Assembly (NCBI GenBank): GCA_030141605.1
Contig: JAQGDQ010000040.1
Coordinates: forward strand, 774,501 to 838,500
Direction of reading: 5' to 3'
DNA from: Tubiluchus corallicola
Taxonomy: Eukaryota > Priapulida > Priapulimorpha > Priapulimorphida > Tubiluchidae
DNA length: 64,000 bases
Part shown: positions 23,195-31,567 of the stretch, one piece after another
Layout: every line of letters starts with the position of its first letter
Numbering within the stretch: the stretch's first letter is position 1
Notes under the pieces: model-generated
What the model was told of the DNA's origin: nothing
Databases searched by the model: none
Seen by the model: the letters and a program-made list of their open reading frames with translations, nothing else
Translations under genes and position numbers: made by a program

Positions 23195-23775
23195 ACCAGA
23201 AGGCAGGTCCGCATGTAGTAATCAAGGTCGGTAATGAATTTATAGTTTAGTTGCGTTAAAAAAATATCATCGACTTTTCTTTTTTCTTTTAGAAATCCGA
23301 ACACGTAACTTTTGGTTATTTTGTAGTTCTTATTCGTGCTTGTCGATAACTTTCCTGATTCCGTACGATGATGATAATCGAACAATTCAGTTAATTAATG
23401 CACATTCTCATTTTCACATAGGAATCGTGATTTTAAAATATCTGCAGTAATAAGTTCTCTTTTAAGTTGAAGTTCCTGGTAGCATTCAACTAATTTTGAA
23501 TGAACAAACTCAAGGTAGGTATTAAATGCACTGTAATCAGGTGCAGTGTGTTTTAATTTGCCTTTTGAACCATCCCAATGTTTGGCTTTAACTGTTTTTC
23601 TAAGCGAAATTTCTACCCTTTTTTTGTTGACAGTAACTTTTGCATAACCCAGACTGTAAATTGTTTTTCCTCTTCGTCGGCTAATAAGTTGAATATCAAA
23701 TGATTGATTTGTTCTTATTTTTTCAAGTTTTTTAGTTTGTAGTTCATTTTTGTTCCTTTTGCTGATAAATAGCCA
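23195..23775 (-). pseudogene. Broken tyrosine recombinase (integrase), N-terminal half
   Basis: On the minus strand the frame reads KVTVNKKRVEISLRKTVKAK, then HWDGSKGKLK and KLVECYQELQLKRELITADI. This is the arm-type DNA-binding domain of Bacteroidota tyrosine recombinases. After an in-frame TAA near 23386 it resumes with LFDYHHRTESGKLSTSTNKN, NYKITKSYVFGFLKEKRKVD and FITDLDYYMRTC, the SAM-like core-binding domain. The catalytic domain (R...HxxR...Y) is absent and the relic stops at the IS21-like end. No in-frame ATG is present at the 5' end either. It lies downstream of the 3' end of tRNA-Gln, the usual attachment position for such integrases. Confidence 0.7.
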
Positions 23776-23873
23776 ATTGCCGAATTACTGGGAACATTCA
23801 TTTACAAACATCTGTGAGCTAATTCTGTGAATTTTTTAGCTTGTAATTATTTGTCGGATAGTGAATTGCAGAG

Positions 23874-23930
23874 TTCTGGTGAGCTGTAAATCTAAAAAAA
23901 CTTTACAACACACACTATAACTCACCAGAA
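23874..23930. repeat. Hairpin with 10 bp perfect outer stem
   Basis: TTCTGGTGAG pairs with CTCACCAGAA. An inner TGTAAA/TTTACA can also pair. It lies between the recombinase relic and the tRNA-Gln terminator. It could be a recombinase-related site or a terminator; neither is proven. Confidence 0.5.
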
Positions 23931-23961
23931 ACTTGAATTTATTTGGTTGAGTAAAAATCAA

Positions 23962-23995
23962 AAAAGCCTGAAAATCAATGGATTTTCAGGCTTTT
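23962..23995 (-). terminator. Intrinsic terminator of tRNA-Gln
   Basis: AAAAGCCTGAAAATC and GATTTTCAGGCTTTT form a perfect 15 bp stem with a four-base loop. On the minus strand it ends in a run of T and lies 25 bases beyond the tRNA 3' end. Confidence 0.85.
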
Positions 23996-24019
23996 GAGTT
24001 CGTTTAGATTTCTTTTCTG

Positions 24020-24092
24020 TTGACCCGCCAGGGCTCGAACCTGGACTCTTCTGAACCAAAATCAGACGTGTTGCCAGTTACACCACGGGTCA
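24020..24092 (-). tRNA. tRNA-Gln (anticodon TTG)
   Basis: The minus strand folds into a full cloverleaf. The acceptor stem is TGACCCG/CGGGTCA. The anticodon stem TCTGA/TCAGA carries loop TTTTGGT, giving anticodon TTG. The T arm is CCAGG-TTCGAGC-CCTGG. The discriminator is A and no CCA is encoded. A promoter with -7 element TATTTTTG and an upstream TTTG lies about 45 bases before it, and an intrinsic terminator follows. Confidence 0.95.
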
Positions 24093-24135
24093 ATCTTATT
24101 AAATAACATATAGTAGCCCTGCCGTTTAGACGAAG

Positions 24136-24143
24136 CAAAAATA
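24136..24143 (-). promoter_or_regulatory. tRNA-Gln promoter, Bacteroidota type
   Basis: The minus strand shows TTTG, then about 18 bases, then TATTTTTG. This matches the Bacteroidota primary-sigma consensus (TTTG and TAnnTTTG) and lies about 45 bases upstream of the tRNA. Confidence 0.6.
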
Positions 24144-24250
24144 CAAAGTTTTTTTTCCCTGCAAACAGTTTATCCTATAATTTAATGAGAGTTGGAGGTA
24201 ATAAATAGGAAGTAAAAGTTGTATATGAGATTTGTATTGAAAAATATTAA

Positions 24251-24380
24251 GGGTTTTTCAAACCTCATTTTTTTATTAATATTTTTTCAAAACACTCTCC
24301 ATTTACATTGGTAAGGAGTGGATTTTAATCAATTTTTTTCTCAATACGAACTAAAATCTTTTACCCTGCGAAGGCTTCAT
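24251..24380 (+). repeat. Intergenic repeat family, copy A
   Basis: Upstream of coaD. It shows the family pattern: a left end with CAAACCTCATTTTTTTATTA, a centre with CTCCATTTACATTGGTAAGG, then TTTTTTCTCAATACGAAC and a right end with CCTGCGAAGGCTTCAT. The left end is diverged from the consensus GAGGCCTTTGCAAAA. Confidence 0.75.
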
Positions 24381-24395
24381 ATTATTCAAAACTGC

Positions 24396-24403
24396 TAAAT
24401 TTG
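24396..24403 (+). promoter_or_regulatory. Promoter -7 element for coaD
   Basis: TAAATTTG matches TAnnTTTG and lies about 78 bases before the coaD start. The -33 element is not clear. Confidence 0.45.
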
Positions 24404-24480
24404 CATGGTTTTCGCTGTTTCGTTATTTGAGATTGTTATGCTTAGACGAGCAGTGCTACTTTAAAGTAAGAAACTTAGTG

Positions 24481-24969
24481 ATGGAGAAAATTGCAGTTTT
24501 TCCGGGTTCGTTCGACCCGTTTACCATTGGGCACGAGTCAATAGTATACAGGGCATTACCTCTTTTTGACCAGATTATCATTATGGTTGGATATAACTCT
24601 AATAAGGGCCCTTTTTATCCAGTCGAAAAGAGAAAAAGATGGATCAAACAAGTTTTTGAAGATATACCCGAAATACATGTAGGAAAATATGAGGGGCTGA
24701 CTGTTGATTATTGCAGGAGGGTACATGCAAAATATATACTACGGGGTATCCGTACAGCTGCCGATTTTGAATATGAACGCGCAATTGCGCAGGTAAACAA
24801 AAAAATGCATCCGGACATTGAAACTGTCTTTCTTTTGACAACACCGGAACACACCTCTATAACATCAACTATAGTGAGGGATATATTTCGCCATGGTGGC
24901 GACGCAGGGATGTTTATCCCTGATAAGCTTGACGCTTCTGAATTTTTAGTACACAATGATGAGAAATAA
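24481..24969 (+). CDS. coaD: Phosphopantetheine adenylyltransferase
   Basis: Transfers AMP from ATP to 4'-phosphopantetheine, the penultimate step of coenzyme A synthesis in the cytoplasm. The 162-residue product has the usual family length. It carries GSFDPFTIGH (about 9-18), whose TxGH motif binds ATP, then RGIRTAADFEYE and the C-terminal TSITSTIVRDI. ATG 24481 is chosen because the family begins a few residues before GSFDP; an in-frame ATG at 24427 would add an unconserved 18-residue extension. The last 14 bases overlap the next gene, so the two are probably translationally coupled. Confidence 0.96.
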   Translation: MEKIAVFPGSFDPFTIGHESIVYRALPLFDQIIIMVGYNSNKGPFYPVEKRKRWIKQVFEDIPEIHVGKYEGLTVDYCRRVHAKYILRGIRTAADFEYERAIAQVNKKMHPDIETVFLLTTPEHTSITSTIVRDIFRHGGDAGMFIPDKLDASEFLVHNDEK

Positions 24970-26398
24970 GGTCGTAGCGGTGCTATCTATTTTATTTTGC
25001 ACATTGCATTTCAGCACCTTTTCACAAGCAACAAGGATGAGTGGGACAGATCCCGACTATGCGGGTAGAGAGCTTGTGTTTTACTGTATGACAGAGCCGA
25101 TTTTGGCAAAGAAAACTACAGTAGGGAAGGTCGTACCGGATAAGGAAGGCCACTTTGAGATAGAGTTTAATCAATCGCAAACTTCTGAAATATATGTTGA
25201 TGTAGGAAAATATAAGGGTGTTGTGATAGCTGCACCGGGGGGAAATTACCGCATAAGCCTCCCTCCATATCGGGAAAAATCACTGGCTGAAGCAAACAGT
25301 ATTTACTTTAGGCCCCAGCTATACTGGATGGGAGTGCTAAATGCTCAGAAGGATGATATAAACTACAGTGTCCGAAAGTTTATTGGCCGCTACAATGATG
25401 AGGTAGATAGGTACTTATCAGAGACATTTACGCACATTTCAAAAGACTTTGCCTATAGTGTAATTACGAAGCTTGAAGCAGAGTTTCCCGATACTGAGAA
25501 TCATTTTTATAACAGCTTAAAGCTGTACTATTATGCAGAGCTGGAGTATACGGTAAATGAGCACACTGTAGAGCATGTTATTGATAAGTATTTTGCCGGC
25601 AGGCCTTTAGAGGGGAATAACCCCAAATACTATGACATGTTTCGTATTCTCTTTGTCAACTATCTTTATCAGAACTCACAAGACCCGGAGGGGCGGCAAA
25701 TTATTGGGCTGGTCAACAGGGGAGACTTTGCAGGGCTTGTAAAGTACTTTACAAGCAAAGGGTATTTATTGGAATTTGCAGAAGCGGTTGTCTTAAAAGG
25801 GTTACATGATGGCTTTTATACTAAAAAATTTAATAAAAAAGGTGTACTTGACACCTTGACAGAGGCAAATAAAAAAGCATCATCATCACATAATCGAGAT
25901 CTTGCCTTGCATATTTATAATGATGCCTCTTCTATGATGGAAGGTAGCCCTCCTCCCTCTTTTGTATTACAGAATATTGATGGGAAGGCGGTTTCACTTG
26001 AAAGTTTTAAACAAAAATATCTGTACCTCTGCTTTGTTAGGGTGGAAGATAAGATAAGCATGGAGGAGGTGCGGCTGCTAAAAGATACTAAACGTAGGTA
26101 CGGAGAGGTGCTTGATGTGTTATTTGTTAGCATGGATGATAGCTTTGAAACAGCGAAAAAATACTGGGTAGACCAAAATATAGAGTGTGAACTGCTAGAT
26201 GGAAGTAAGAGACCGGATATTAAAGAAAGCTACCGTGTACATGTTTTCCCAACCGGTTATCTTATATGCCCCGAAGGAACAATTTTATTATCTCCGGCAC
26301 CTTTGGCATCAAGGGGTTTTGATGCTGCATTTGCAAAGGTATTTGAAGTCCGCCGAGTCGAAAAGAAGCGACGGGAAACTAAGACTCAGAATAGATAA
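24956..26398 (+). CDS. Exported thioredoxin-fold (TlpA-like) protein without CxxC
   Basis: A 480-residue product with a signal peptide (hydrophobic 5-22, cleavage likely after TFSQA). It has a beta-rich N-terminal domain like the DUF4369-type region of Bacteroidota TlpA proteins, a long helical middle, and a C-terminal AhpC/TlpA-like domain from about residue 327 (PPPSFVLQNIDGKAVSLESF, then FVSMDDSFETAKKYW). Redox-active relatives read FWATWCGPC where this one has LYLCFVRVEDKISMEE. The CxxC motif is therefore absent and a disulfide-reductase role is unlikely. It overlaps the end of coaD by 14 bases. Role unknown; periplasmic or surface location is inferred. Confidence 0.75.
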   Translation: MMRNKVVAVLSILFCTLHFSTFSQATRMSGTDPDYAGRELVFYCMTEPILAKKTTVGKVVPDKEGHFEIEFNQSQTSEIYVDVGKYKGVVIAAPGGNYRISLPPYREKSLAEANSIYFRPQLYWMGVLNAQKDDINYSVRKFIGRYNDEVDRYLSETFTHISKDFAYSVITKLEAEFPDTENHFYNSLKLYYYAELEYTVNEHTVEHVIDKYFAGRPLEGNNPKYYDMFRILFVNYLYQNSQDPEGRQIIGLVNRGDFAGLVKYFTSKGYLLEFAEAVVLKGLHDGFYTKKFNKKGVLDTLTEANKKASSSHNRDLALHIYNDASSMMEGSPPPSFVLQNIDGKAVSLESFKQKYLYLCFVRVEDKISMEEVRLLKDTKRRYGEVLDVLFVSMDDSFETAKKYWVDQNIECELLDGSKRPDIKESYRVHVFPTGYLICPEGTILLSPAPLASRGFDAAFAKVFEVRRVEKKRRETKTQNR

Positions 26399-26500
26399 TA
26401 AATCTTTTTATAACTTTGAGGAAGTTTTTTGTGCATTACTTATGGTATCACCTTCAGGTTTTTATGAAGGGAGAATTTGTTGTTTTATCCACATACGATT

Positions 26501-27133
26501 ATGAAAAAGTTACAAAAAGAAGTTGCAGAGAAGTTGTTAGCTATCGACACGATAAAAATACAACCGGATTTGCCTTTTACATGGGCTTCCGGCTGGAAGG
26601 CACCAATATATTGTGATAATAGAAAAATATTATCATTTCCTGAAACGCGCAGGTTTATTTGTGAACGGTTTGCAGCACTTTTAGGCGATAAGTATCCTGA
26701 TGCTGAAGTGATTGCGGGGGTGGCAACAGGGGCAATAGCACATGGAGTATTGGTTGCTGAAAAAATGAAGCTCCCATTTATATATGTTCGTTCGAAGCCC
26801 AAAGGACACGGGCTTGAAAATCTTATTGAAGGGAATGTGCAGCCTGGTAAAAAGGTTGTAGTTATTGAAGACCTTATATCTACGGGAGGAAGTTCCCTGA
26901 ATACCGTACATGCTATACGAGACTATGGCTGTGAAGTGTTGGGAATGTTTGCTATTTTTACATATAATTTTCAGCAGGCAGCCGATAACTTTGAAAAAGC
27001 GGGGGTAGAACTTACTACTTTGAGCAATTATAACCTTTTGCTTGAAGTGGCTTGCGAATCAGGAGAAATTATACCTGAGCAGATGGAGAGCTTAAACAAT
27101 TGGAGAAAAGCTCCTGAGAAATGGGGAAAATAG
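26501..27133 (+). CDS. pyrE: Orotate phosphoribosyltransferase
   Basis: Makes orotidine 5'-phosphate from orotate and PRPP in de novo pyrimidine synthesis. The 210-residue product has the type I PRTase fold, with FTWASGWKAPIYCDNRKI near the N-terminus and the PRPP-binding loop VVVIEDLISTGGSS near residue 116-130. ATG 26501 (MKKLQKEVAEKLL) is used; an upstream ATG at 26477 adds eight unconserved residues. Followed after 133 bases by an SRPBCC gene, a neighbourhood common in Bacteroidales. Confidence 0.95.
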   Translation: MKKLQKEVAEKLLAIDTIKIQPDLPFTWASGWKAPIYCDNRKILSFPETRRFICERFAALLGDKYPDAEVIAGVATGAIAHGVLVAEKMKLPFIYVRSKPKGHGLENLIEGNVQPGKKVVVIEDLISTGGSSLNTVHAIRDYGCEVLGMFAIFTYNFQQAADNFEKAGVELTTLSNYNLLLEVACESGEIIPEQMESLNNWRKAPEKWGK

Positions 27134-27266
27134 ATTGTGAGACAAGGTGGAACTTTTGAGTTTTATTAAAGCTTTTAATTATAAAGGTATAGGCGGTAGC
27201 TGGGATTTTGTCATCTTGAATTAGAGCTACGCGGCTTCATCACCATCACTATTTTTAGACTAAACT

Positions 27267-27728
27267 ATGGAAAAGTATACAAGCGAAGTAAAAGTTATTG
27301 AACATTCACAAAAGGCAGTATATAGCTACCTGTCAGACCTTAATAATCTGAAAAGCTTTATCGATCCGGACAAGATGGAAAGCATTAAGCATAAGATTCC
27401 CAATATGCCCGGCTTAAAGATTGAAGACTTTGAGGCGAAAGAGGATGAGTGTAGCTTTAAGCTGGACATGGTTGGGCGTGTAGGCATGAAGATTGTAGAG
27501 AAAGAGCCGCTAAAGACTATTAAGCTTACCGGCAATGAAACCGCGCCGCTTAAATTCTTCATTTGGATACAACTTTTACCTGGAGAGGGAGAGCAGTGCA
27601 AGATGAAGCTAACATTAAAAGCAGATATAAGCATTATGATTAAGGTGATGATTAATAAGCAGTTGAGGGATGGGGTTGAGCATGTCGCCAATATGATTGC
27701 AGCAATTCCTTACAGCGATCAGACCTGA
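27267..27728 (+). CDS. SRPBCC (START-like) domain protein
   Basis: 153 residues with the pattern of small START/polyketide-cyclase-like proteins: an N-terminal strand (SEVKVIEHSQKAVYSYLSDL), a helix with LKSFIDPDKM, alternating strands, and a long C-terminal helix (QLRDGVEHVANMIAAI). No signal peptide. Such proteins have a hydrophobic ligand cavity, but the ligand is unknown here. The link with pyrE is positional only. Confidence 0.8.
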   Translation: MEKYTSEVKVIEHSQKAVYSYLSDLNNLKSFIDPDKMESIKHKIPNMPGLKIEDFEAKEDECSFKLDMVGRVGMKIVEKEPLKTIKLTGNETAPLKFFIWIQLLPGEGEQCKMKLTLKADISIMIKVMINKQLRDGVEHVANMIAAIPYSDQT

Positions 27729-27814
27729 TATACCCACGGCTTGTTTAAGCGTATTGGGATTTTAATACAAAGTGCTAGTAAAAAACTGTAAATGCACCTG
27801 CAATTTATAATAGA

Positions 27815-27954
27815 GAGGCCTTTGCAAATCTTGTCCTTTTATTAATATTGTCCCCAAGTACTCTTCAAAGGTCTCATTTACACTGGCAAACTACAGTTTT
27901 TTATCAAATTCCACCTCCAACCTGAGCTAAACTTTTTTGCTTTGCAAGGGCCTC
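27815..27954 (+). repeat. Intergenic repeat family, copy B
   Basis: Starts GAGGCCTTTGCAAATCTTG and ends TTTGCTTTGCAAGGGCCTC, so its termini are inverted repeats. The centre has GTCTCATTTACACTGGCAA and the right half has CCAACCTGAGCTAAAC. It lies between the SRPBCC gene and the M16 peptidase gene. One of the best-preserved copies. Confidence 0.85.
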
Positions 27955-27979
27955 AGAGACTTAGAGCTTGAATTTTTGA

Positions 27980-27987
27980 TACTTTTG
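27980..27987 (+). promoter_or_regulatory. Promoter -7 element for the M16 peptidase
   Basis: TACTTTTG, a perfect TAnnTTTG match, 23 bases before the start codon and just after repeat copy B. Confidence 0.6.
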
Positions 27988-28009
27988 CAGCTTGACAGAT
28001 CATTTATAG

Positions 28010-29230
28010 ATGGAATATATTACCCATACTTTTCATAATGGAATCAGGCTGATTCATCAACATACAAGCTCTCCTGTGGCTCATTATGGCATTATATTTA
28101 ATACGGGTTCGCGTGATGAAGAAACAGATGAGCAGGGAATGGCACATTTTGTAGAACATACAATCTTTAAAGGTACCCGTAAGCGAAAATATTTTCACAT
28201 ATTGAGCAGGCTGGAAAATGTTGGAGGTGAGTTAAATGCGTATACAACGAAAGAGGAGATTGCAATTTACGCCTCTTTCTTATCTCAGTACTATGAGCGG
28301 ACTGTGGAGCTTTTAAGTGATGTAATAGCCAACTGTTCTTTCCCAGAGCACGAGCTGGAAAAGGAAAAAGAGGTTGTTATAGAGGAGATAAACGCATTCA
28401 AAGACAACATTTCCGAGTTAATATTCGATGATTTTGAAGAGATGGTGTATAATGGGCACCCTATGGGCAGAAATATATTGGGTACACCTGAAAATATACG
28501 CAAATTTAATCGAAGCAGAGTAAAGAGGTTTGTAAAGAATAACTTTTCTGCCGGACAGATGATTATATGCTCGGTGGGCAGTATCTCAGGGAAAAAAATA
28601 ATTGAGCTTTCCGGGAAGTATTTCTCAGAATTTGAGCTGTCCGACAGGAAACAGAAGCGCAAAAAATTCAGCAGCTATACTCCACGTACCAAAAAGGTAC
28701 AGAAAGGCACCTGCCAGTCTCACTGTATTATTGGTAATGAGGCCTATCATAGCCAACATCCTCTGAGAATGGGGACAGTGTTGTTAAACAACATACTGGG
28801 TGGGCAATCGATGAACTCACGCTTGAACTTATCGTTGCGTGAAAGGAATGGAATAGCTTATAATGTGGAATCCGGCTATACTGCCTATACTGACACCGGA
28901 ATATTGACTATATATTTTGGGACGGACAAAAAAAACTATCAAAAGGCAATTGGGCTTATAATCAAAGAGATAAAGAAATTGCAGAACCAATGCCTTGGAC
29001 GACTTCAGCTGGGAAGGGCTAAAAAACAGCTTGTCGGACAAATTGCAATGTCTCAGGAGAACAGGGAGGACCTTATGTTAATGCTTGGTAAAAGCTATCT
29101 GCTTTATGATAAAGTTGACAGCTTGGAGGCAGTTTACAAGAAGATTGAAAATATCTCTGCTTTGCAGATTATGGATATCGCAAATGAGGTTTTAGATATC
29201 AAAAAGCTCTCCTACCTTGTTGTGGTATAG
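28010..29230 (+). CDS. M16 family zinc metallopeptidase
   Basis: 406 residues, the size of single-domain-pair M16 peptidases (processing-peptidase/PqqL type). The inverted zinc motif HxxEH is present as HFVEH (46-50). The third metal ligand is expected in EVVIEEINAFKD (about 121-132), at the family's normal spacing of about 76 residues. The C-terminal half has the usual R/Y motif region (LRERNGIAYNVESGYTAYTD). No signal peptide, so the protein appears cytoplasmic. Substrate unknown. It has its own TACTTTTG promoter 23 bases upstream of the ATG. Confidence 0.92.
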   Translation: MEYITHTFHNGIRLIHQHTSSPVAHYGIIFNTGSRDEETDEQGMAHFVEHTIFKGTRKRKYFHILSRLENVGGELNAYTTKEEIAIYASFLSQYYERTVELLSDVIANCSFPEHELEKEKEVVIEEINAFKDNISELIFDDFEEMVYNGHPMGRNILGTPENIRKFNRSRVKRFVKNNFSAGQMIICSVGSISGKKIIELSGKYFSEFELSDRKQKRKKFSSYTPRTKKVQKGTCQSHCIIGNEAYHSQHPLRMGTVLLNNILGGQSMNSRLNLSLRERNGIAYNVESGYTAYTDTGILTIYFGTDKKNYQKAIGLIIKEIKKLQNQCLGRLQLGRAKKQLVGQIAMSQENREDLMLMLGKSYLLYDKVDSLEAVYKKIENISALQIMDIANEVLDIKKLSYLVVV

Positions 29231-29761
29231 AGCTAATTAAACACAAAGTTTAAAGACTGGCTGGGTTGAATATAAGACATTTCGGGTGCATATTTGCTAC
29301 CTTTGGCCAATAAGAAAGACTGAGAGCTTTGGAGAGTGCATGGAGAAAATATTTAATAAAAGAACAAGGTTTGCAAATGGCTCCTGCCTTGAAATTTTCA
29401 TCTCAATTAAATAGTCAATTAGGGAGTGAAGAGACAAGTCGTAATCTGCAAGGTTTTGCACGGAAGTTACAATAATCCTTGCAATTTAGGAGACTGTAAT
29501 TCGTTAGGTTTTAGCTTTATATTGATGGTGTTAGTCAAGTTGGACTTAATTTAAGGAGTGGCTGAATAGAATCTGTATAGGAAAGAGTGGCTTATCTTAT
29601 TTTGTGTATACACACCGAGCTTTAGTGATTCTATTGTGAAAGCTTCAATTCTTTTGCTAGTGTCTGATTTTAGACTTGTAAAAAAATCTTCACTTCAAGT
29701 AGGTTGAATTTTTTCTGATGTGTGGAAATGCTATTTTTGTTTTTTTAATAAAAATTGTACA
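29231..29761. other. Intergenic spacer of about 530 bp, no gene
   Basis: No open frame with a family signature and no copy of the intergenic repeat. It contains CAAGGTTTTGCACGG and CAATCCTTGCAATT-like short repeats, but nothing I can assign. Decayed gene sequence is possible. Confidence 0.5.
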
Positions 29762-30682
29762 ATGTCCATAAGAGTAGAGGGTATAACAAAGAGGTATGGA
29801 GGTCAAAAGGCGCTAGACAATGTCTCTTTTTCTATATCTTCCGATGAGATAGTTGGGTTTTTAGGCCCCAATGGTGCGGGAAAGTCGACAATGATGAAGA
29901 TCATAACAGGATCCCTACCAGCTACAGCAGGTAGTGTGTATATTGATGACGTGGAGGTTACTTGTGATACGGTCTCTGTTCGGCAAAACATAGGTTACCT
30001 ACCGGAACACAATCCACTGTATCATGATATGTATGTATGCGAGTACCTCTTACATGTTGCCGGAATATATAAAATGGCTCAAAAAAAGCAGCATGTAAAG
30101 GAAATGCTTGAAATGACAGGCCTTATTTCAGAGCAGCATAAGAAAATAGGTAATCTGTCAAAAGGATATAAGCAGAGGGTAGGGGTAGCACAAGCGCTTA
30201 TTCACAATCCGGGCATTGTTATTTTGGATGAACCTACAAGTGGCCTTGATCCTAAGCAATTGATTGAAATAAGGCAGTTGATAAAGCAAATAAGCTCTAA
30301 AAAGACGGTGCTTTTTTCTACACATATTATGCAGGAGGTTGAGGCTCTTTGTGATAGGGTGATTATTGTGGATAAAGGAAAAATAGTAGCAGATAAGACA
30401 TCAGAGCAAATGAAGTATGTTTATTCTGGTTTAGCTCAGGCAGTTTTTGTTGAATTTGCATCGCCTGTAGATAAAAAGCTACTACTGTCAATACCCGGCG
30501 TAGAAAAGGCTGATAAGATGGGAGGGACCCAATGGATACTACTAGGTAATGAAGAGGAAGATATGCGCCCCAATATTTTTAAATTTGCTGTTGAGAAGGA
30601 CAAGATACTACTTACTCTCCGCAGAGAGGAGGCCAGTATGGAAAATGTTTTTATCAATGCCACATCTATGGGCAGAGGTTGA
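29762..30682 (+). CDS. gldA: GldA-type ABC transporter ATP-binding protein
   Basis: 306-residue ABC ATPase. Walker A is GPNGAGKS, the signature region is LSKGYKQRVGVAQALIHNP, and Walker B is IVILDEPTSGLDP with the D-loop following. The stretch NIGYLPEHNPLYHDMYVCEY is characteristic of the Bacteroidota GldA family. In gliding species GldA works with GldF and GldG; neither is adjacent here, and homologs occur in non-gliding bacteria too, so motility should not be inferred. ATG 29762 begins MSIRVEGITKRYG, the family start; an upstream in-frame start is not conserved. The C-terminal tail of about 90 residues is normal for this subfamily. Confidence 0.85.
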   Translation: MSIRVEGITKRYGGQKALDNVSFSISSDEIVGFLGPNGAGKSTMMKIITGSLPATAGSVYIDDVEVTCDTVSVRQNIGYLPEHNPLYHDMYVCEYLLHVAGIYKMAQKKQHVKEMLEMTGLISEQHKKIGNLSKGYKQRVGVAQALIHNPGIVILDEPTSGLDPKQLIEIRQLIKQISSKKTVLFSTHIMQEVEALCDRVIIVDKGKIVADKTSEQMKYVYSGLAQAVFVEFASPVDKKLLLSIPGVEKADKMGGTQWILLGNEEEDMRPNIFKFAVEKDKILLTLRREEASMENVFINATSMGRG

Positions 30683-30770
30683 TGCAGGGTATTTTTACTT
30701 GAATATTAATAATTAATAAAAGGGTGAGGCTTGCAGAGGCCTCTCTTTATAAGCGATAAAGCATCTGGTT

Positions 30771-31520
30771 ATGAGGTGTATATTGGCGGCTATAGCGATT
30801 TCTCTTTTTACATTGTCATGTGTGGGCACGCGACAAAATAAATCTCATGTTGTTGCCACAAATGCGTGGACTGCAGCTTTTGCCAGAGCTGCTGGGGTTG
30901 AAAATGTGGTGATGCTTGCGCCTTTTGAGATGCAGCATCCTGTTGATTATGAGATAAGGACGGGCGATATATCGCGTATTTCTGATGCCAGCCTGATTAT
31001 TTATGCAAACTATGAGCGTGTAATTAAGCAGCTAATGGATGGACTCGGTGTGAGCGAGGCGAAACAGGTAAGTATTGAAACACGCTATGATTTTGAAACA
31101 CTTCAAAAATCGGTCATGAAGATTGCGGCAAAGACAGGTACTATGGAGAAGGCGGCTGAGAATCTTACAGAGATAGAGAAGATAAATGCAGAGGCAAAGC
31201 GGATAATTAAAGAAAAAGGTCTGGATAAAATGCCTGTTGCTGTTCACTTCTTTCAGCAGCCTATTGCTGAGGAGTTGGAGTTGAATATAGTTGCTGTATT
31301 TGGGCCTGCACCCCTGGAAGCAAAACAGATTGCTTCACTGGCAAAGAGCGGAGTTACATCAATAATAGATAATAAGCATGGTCCGGTAGGTAAACCAATA
31401 AGAGAGGTACTCCCAAAAGCGAAGTATATTGCACTGCTTAATTTTCCCGGTAAGTCCGGCACCATTACTTTAGCAGATGTAATCCGTTTTAATTTGAAGA
31501 AAATAATCGAAGAAAGGTAA
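30771..31520 (+). CDS. ZnuA-like metal-binding lipoprotein (ABC solute-binding family)
   Basis: 249 residues with a signal ending in LFTLSC (Cys17), a good lipobox. The body matches the zinc/manganese solute-binding family: ATNAWTAAFARAAGVENVVM, then HPVDYEIRTGDISRISDASL (His56 at the first metal-ligand position) and VHFFQQPIAEELELNIVAVF. It is shorter than most ZnuA proteins and lacks the acidic His-rich loop. No matching permease lies nearby; the only ABC gene adjacent is GldA-like, 88 bases upstream. Metal capture is inferred from family. Confidence 0.7.
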   Translation: MRCILAAIAISLFTLSCVGTRQNKSHVVATNAWTAAFARAAGVENVVMLAPFEMQHPVDYEIRTGDISRISDASLIIYANYERVIKQLMDGLGVSEAKQVSIETRYDFETLQKSVMKIAAKTGTMEKAAENLTEIEKINAEAKRIIKEKGLDKMPVAVHFFQQPIAEELELNIVAVFGPAPLEAKQIASLAKSGVTSIIDNKHGPVGKPIREVLPKAKYIALLNFPGKSGTITLADVIRFNLKKIIEER

Positions 31521-31567
31521 AAGAAACTGGTAACATTGTGAAGACTTGGTATCGAAAGTAAAGAGTT

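Noticed and set aside
23874-23930. Attachment site of the integrative element
   Set aside because: It is a hairpin but shares no sequence with the tRNA-Gln 3' end, as an att repeat would.
29762-30682. Proof of gliding motility from GldA
   Set aside because: GldA-type ATPases occur in non-gliding Bacteroidota, and gldF, gldG and the other gld genes are absent from the window.
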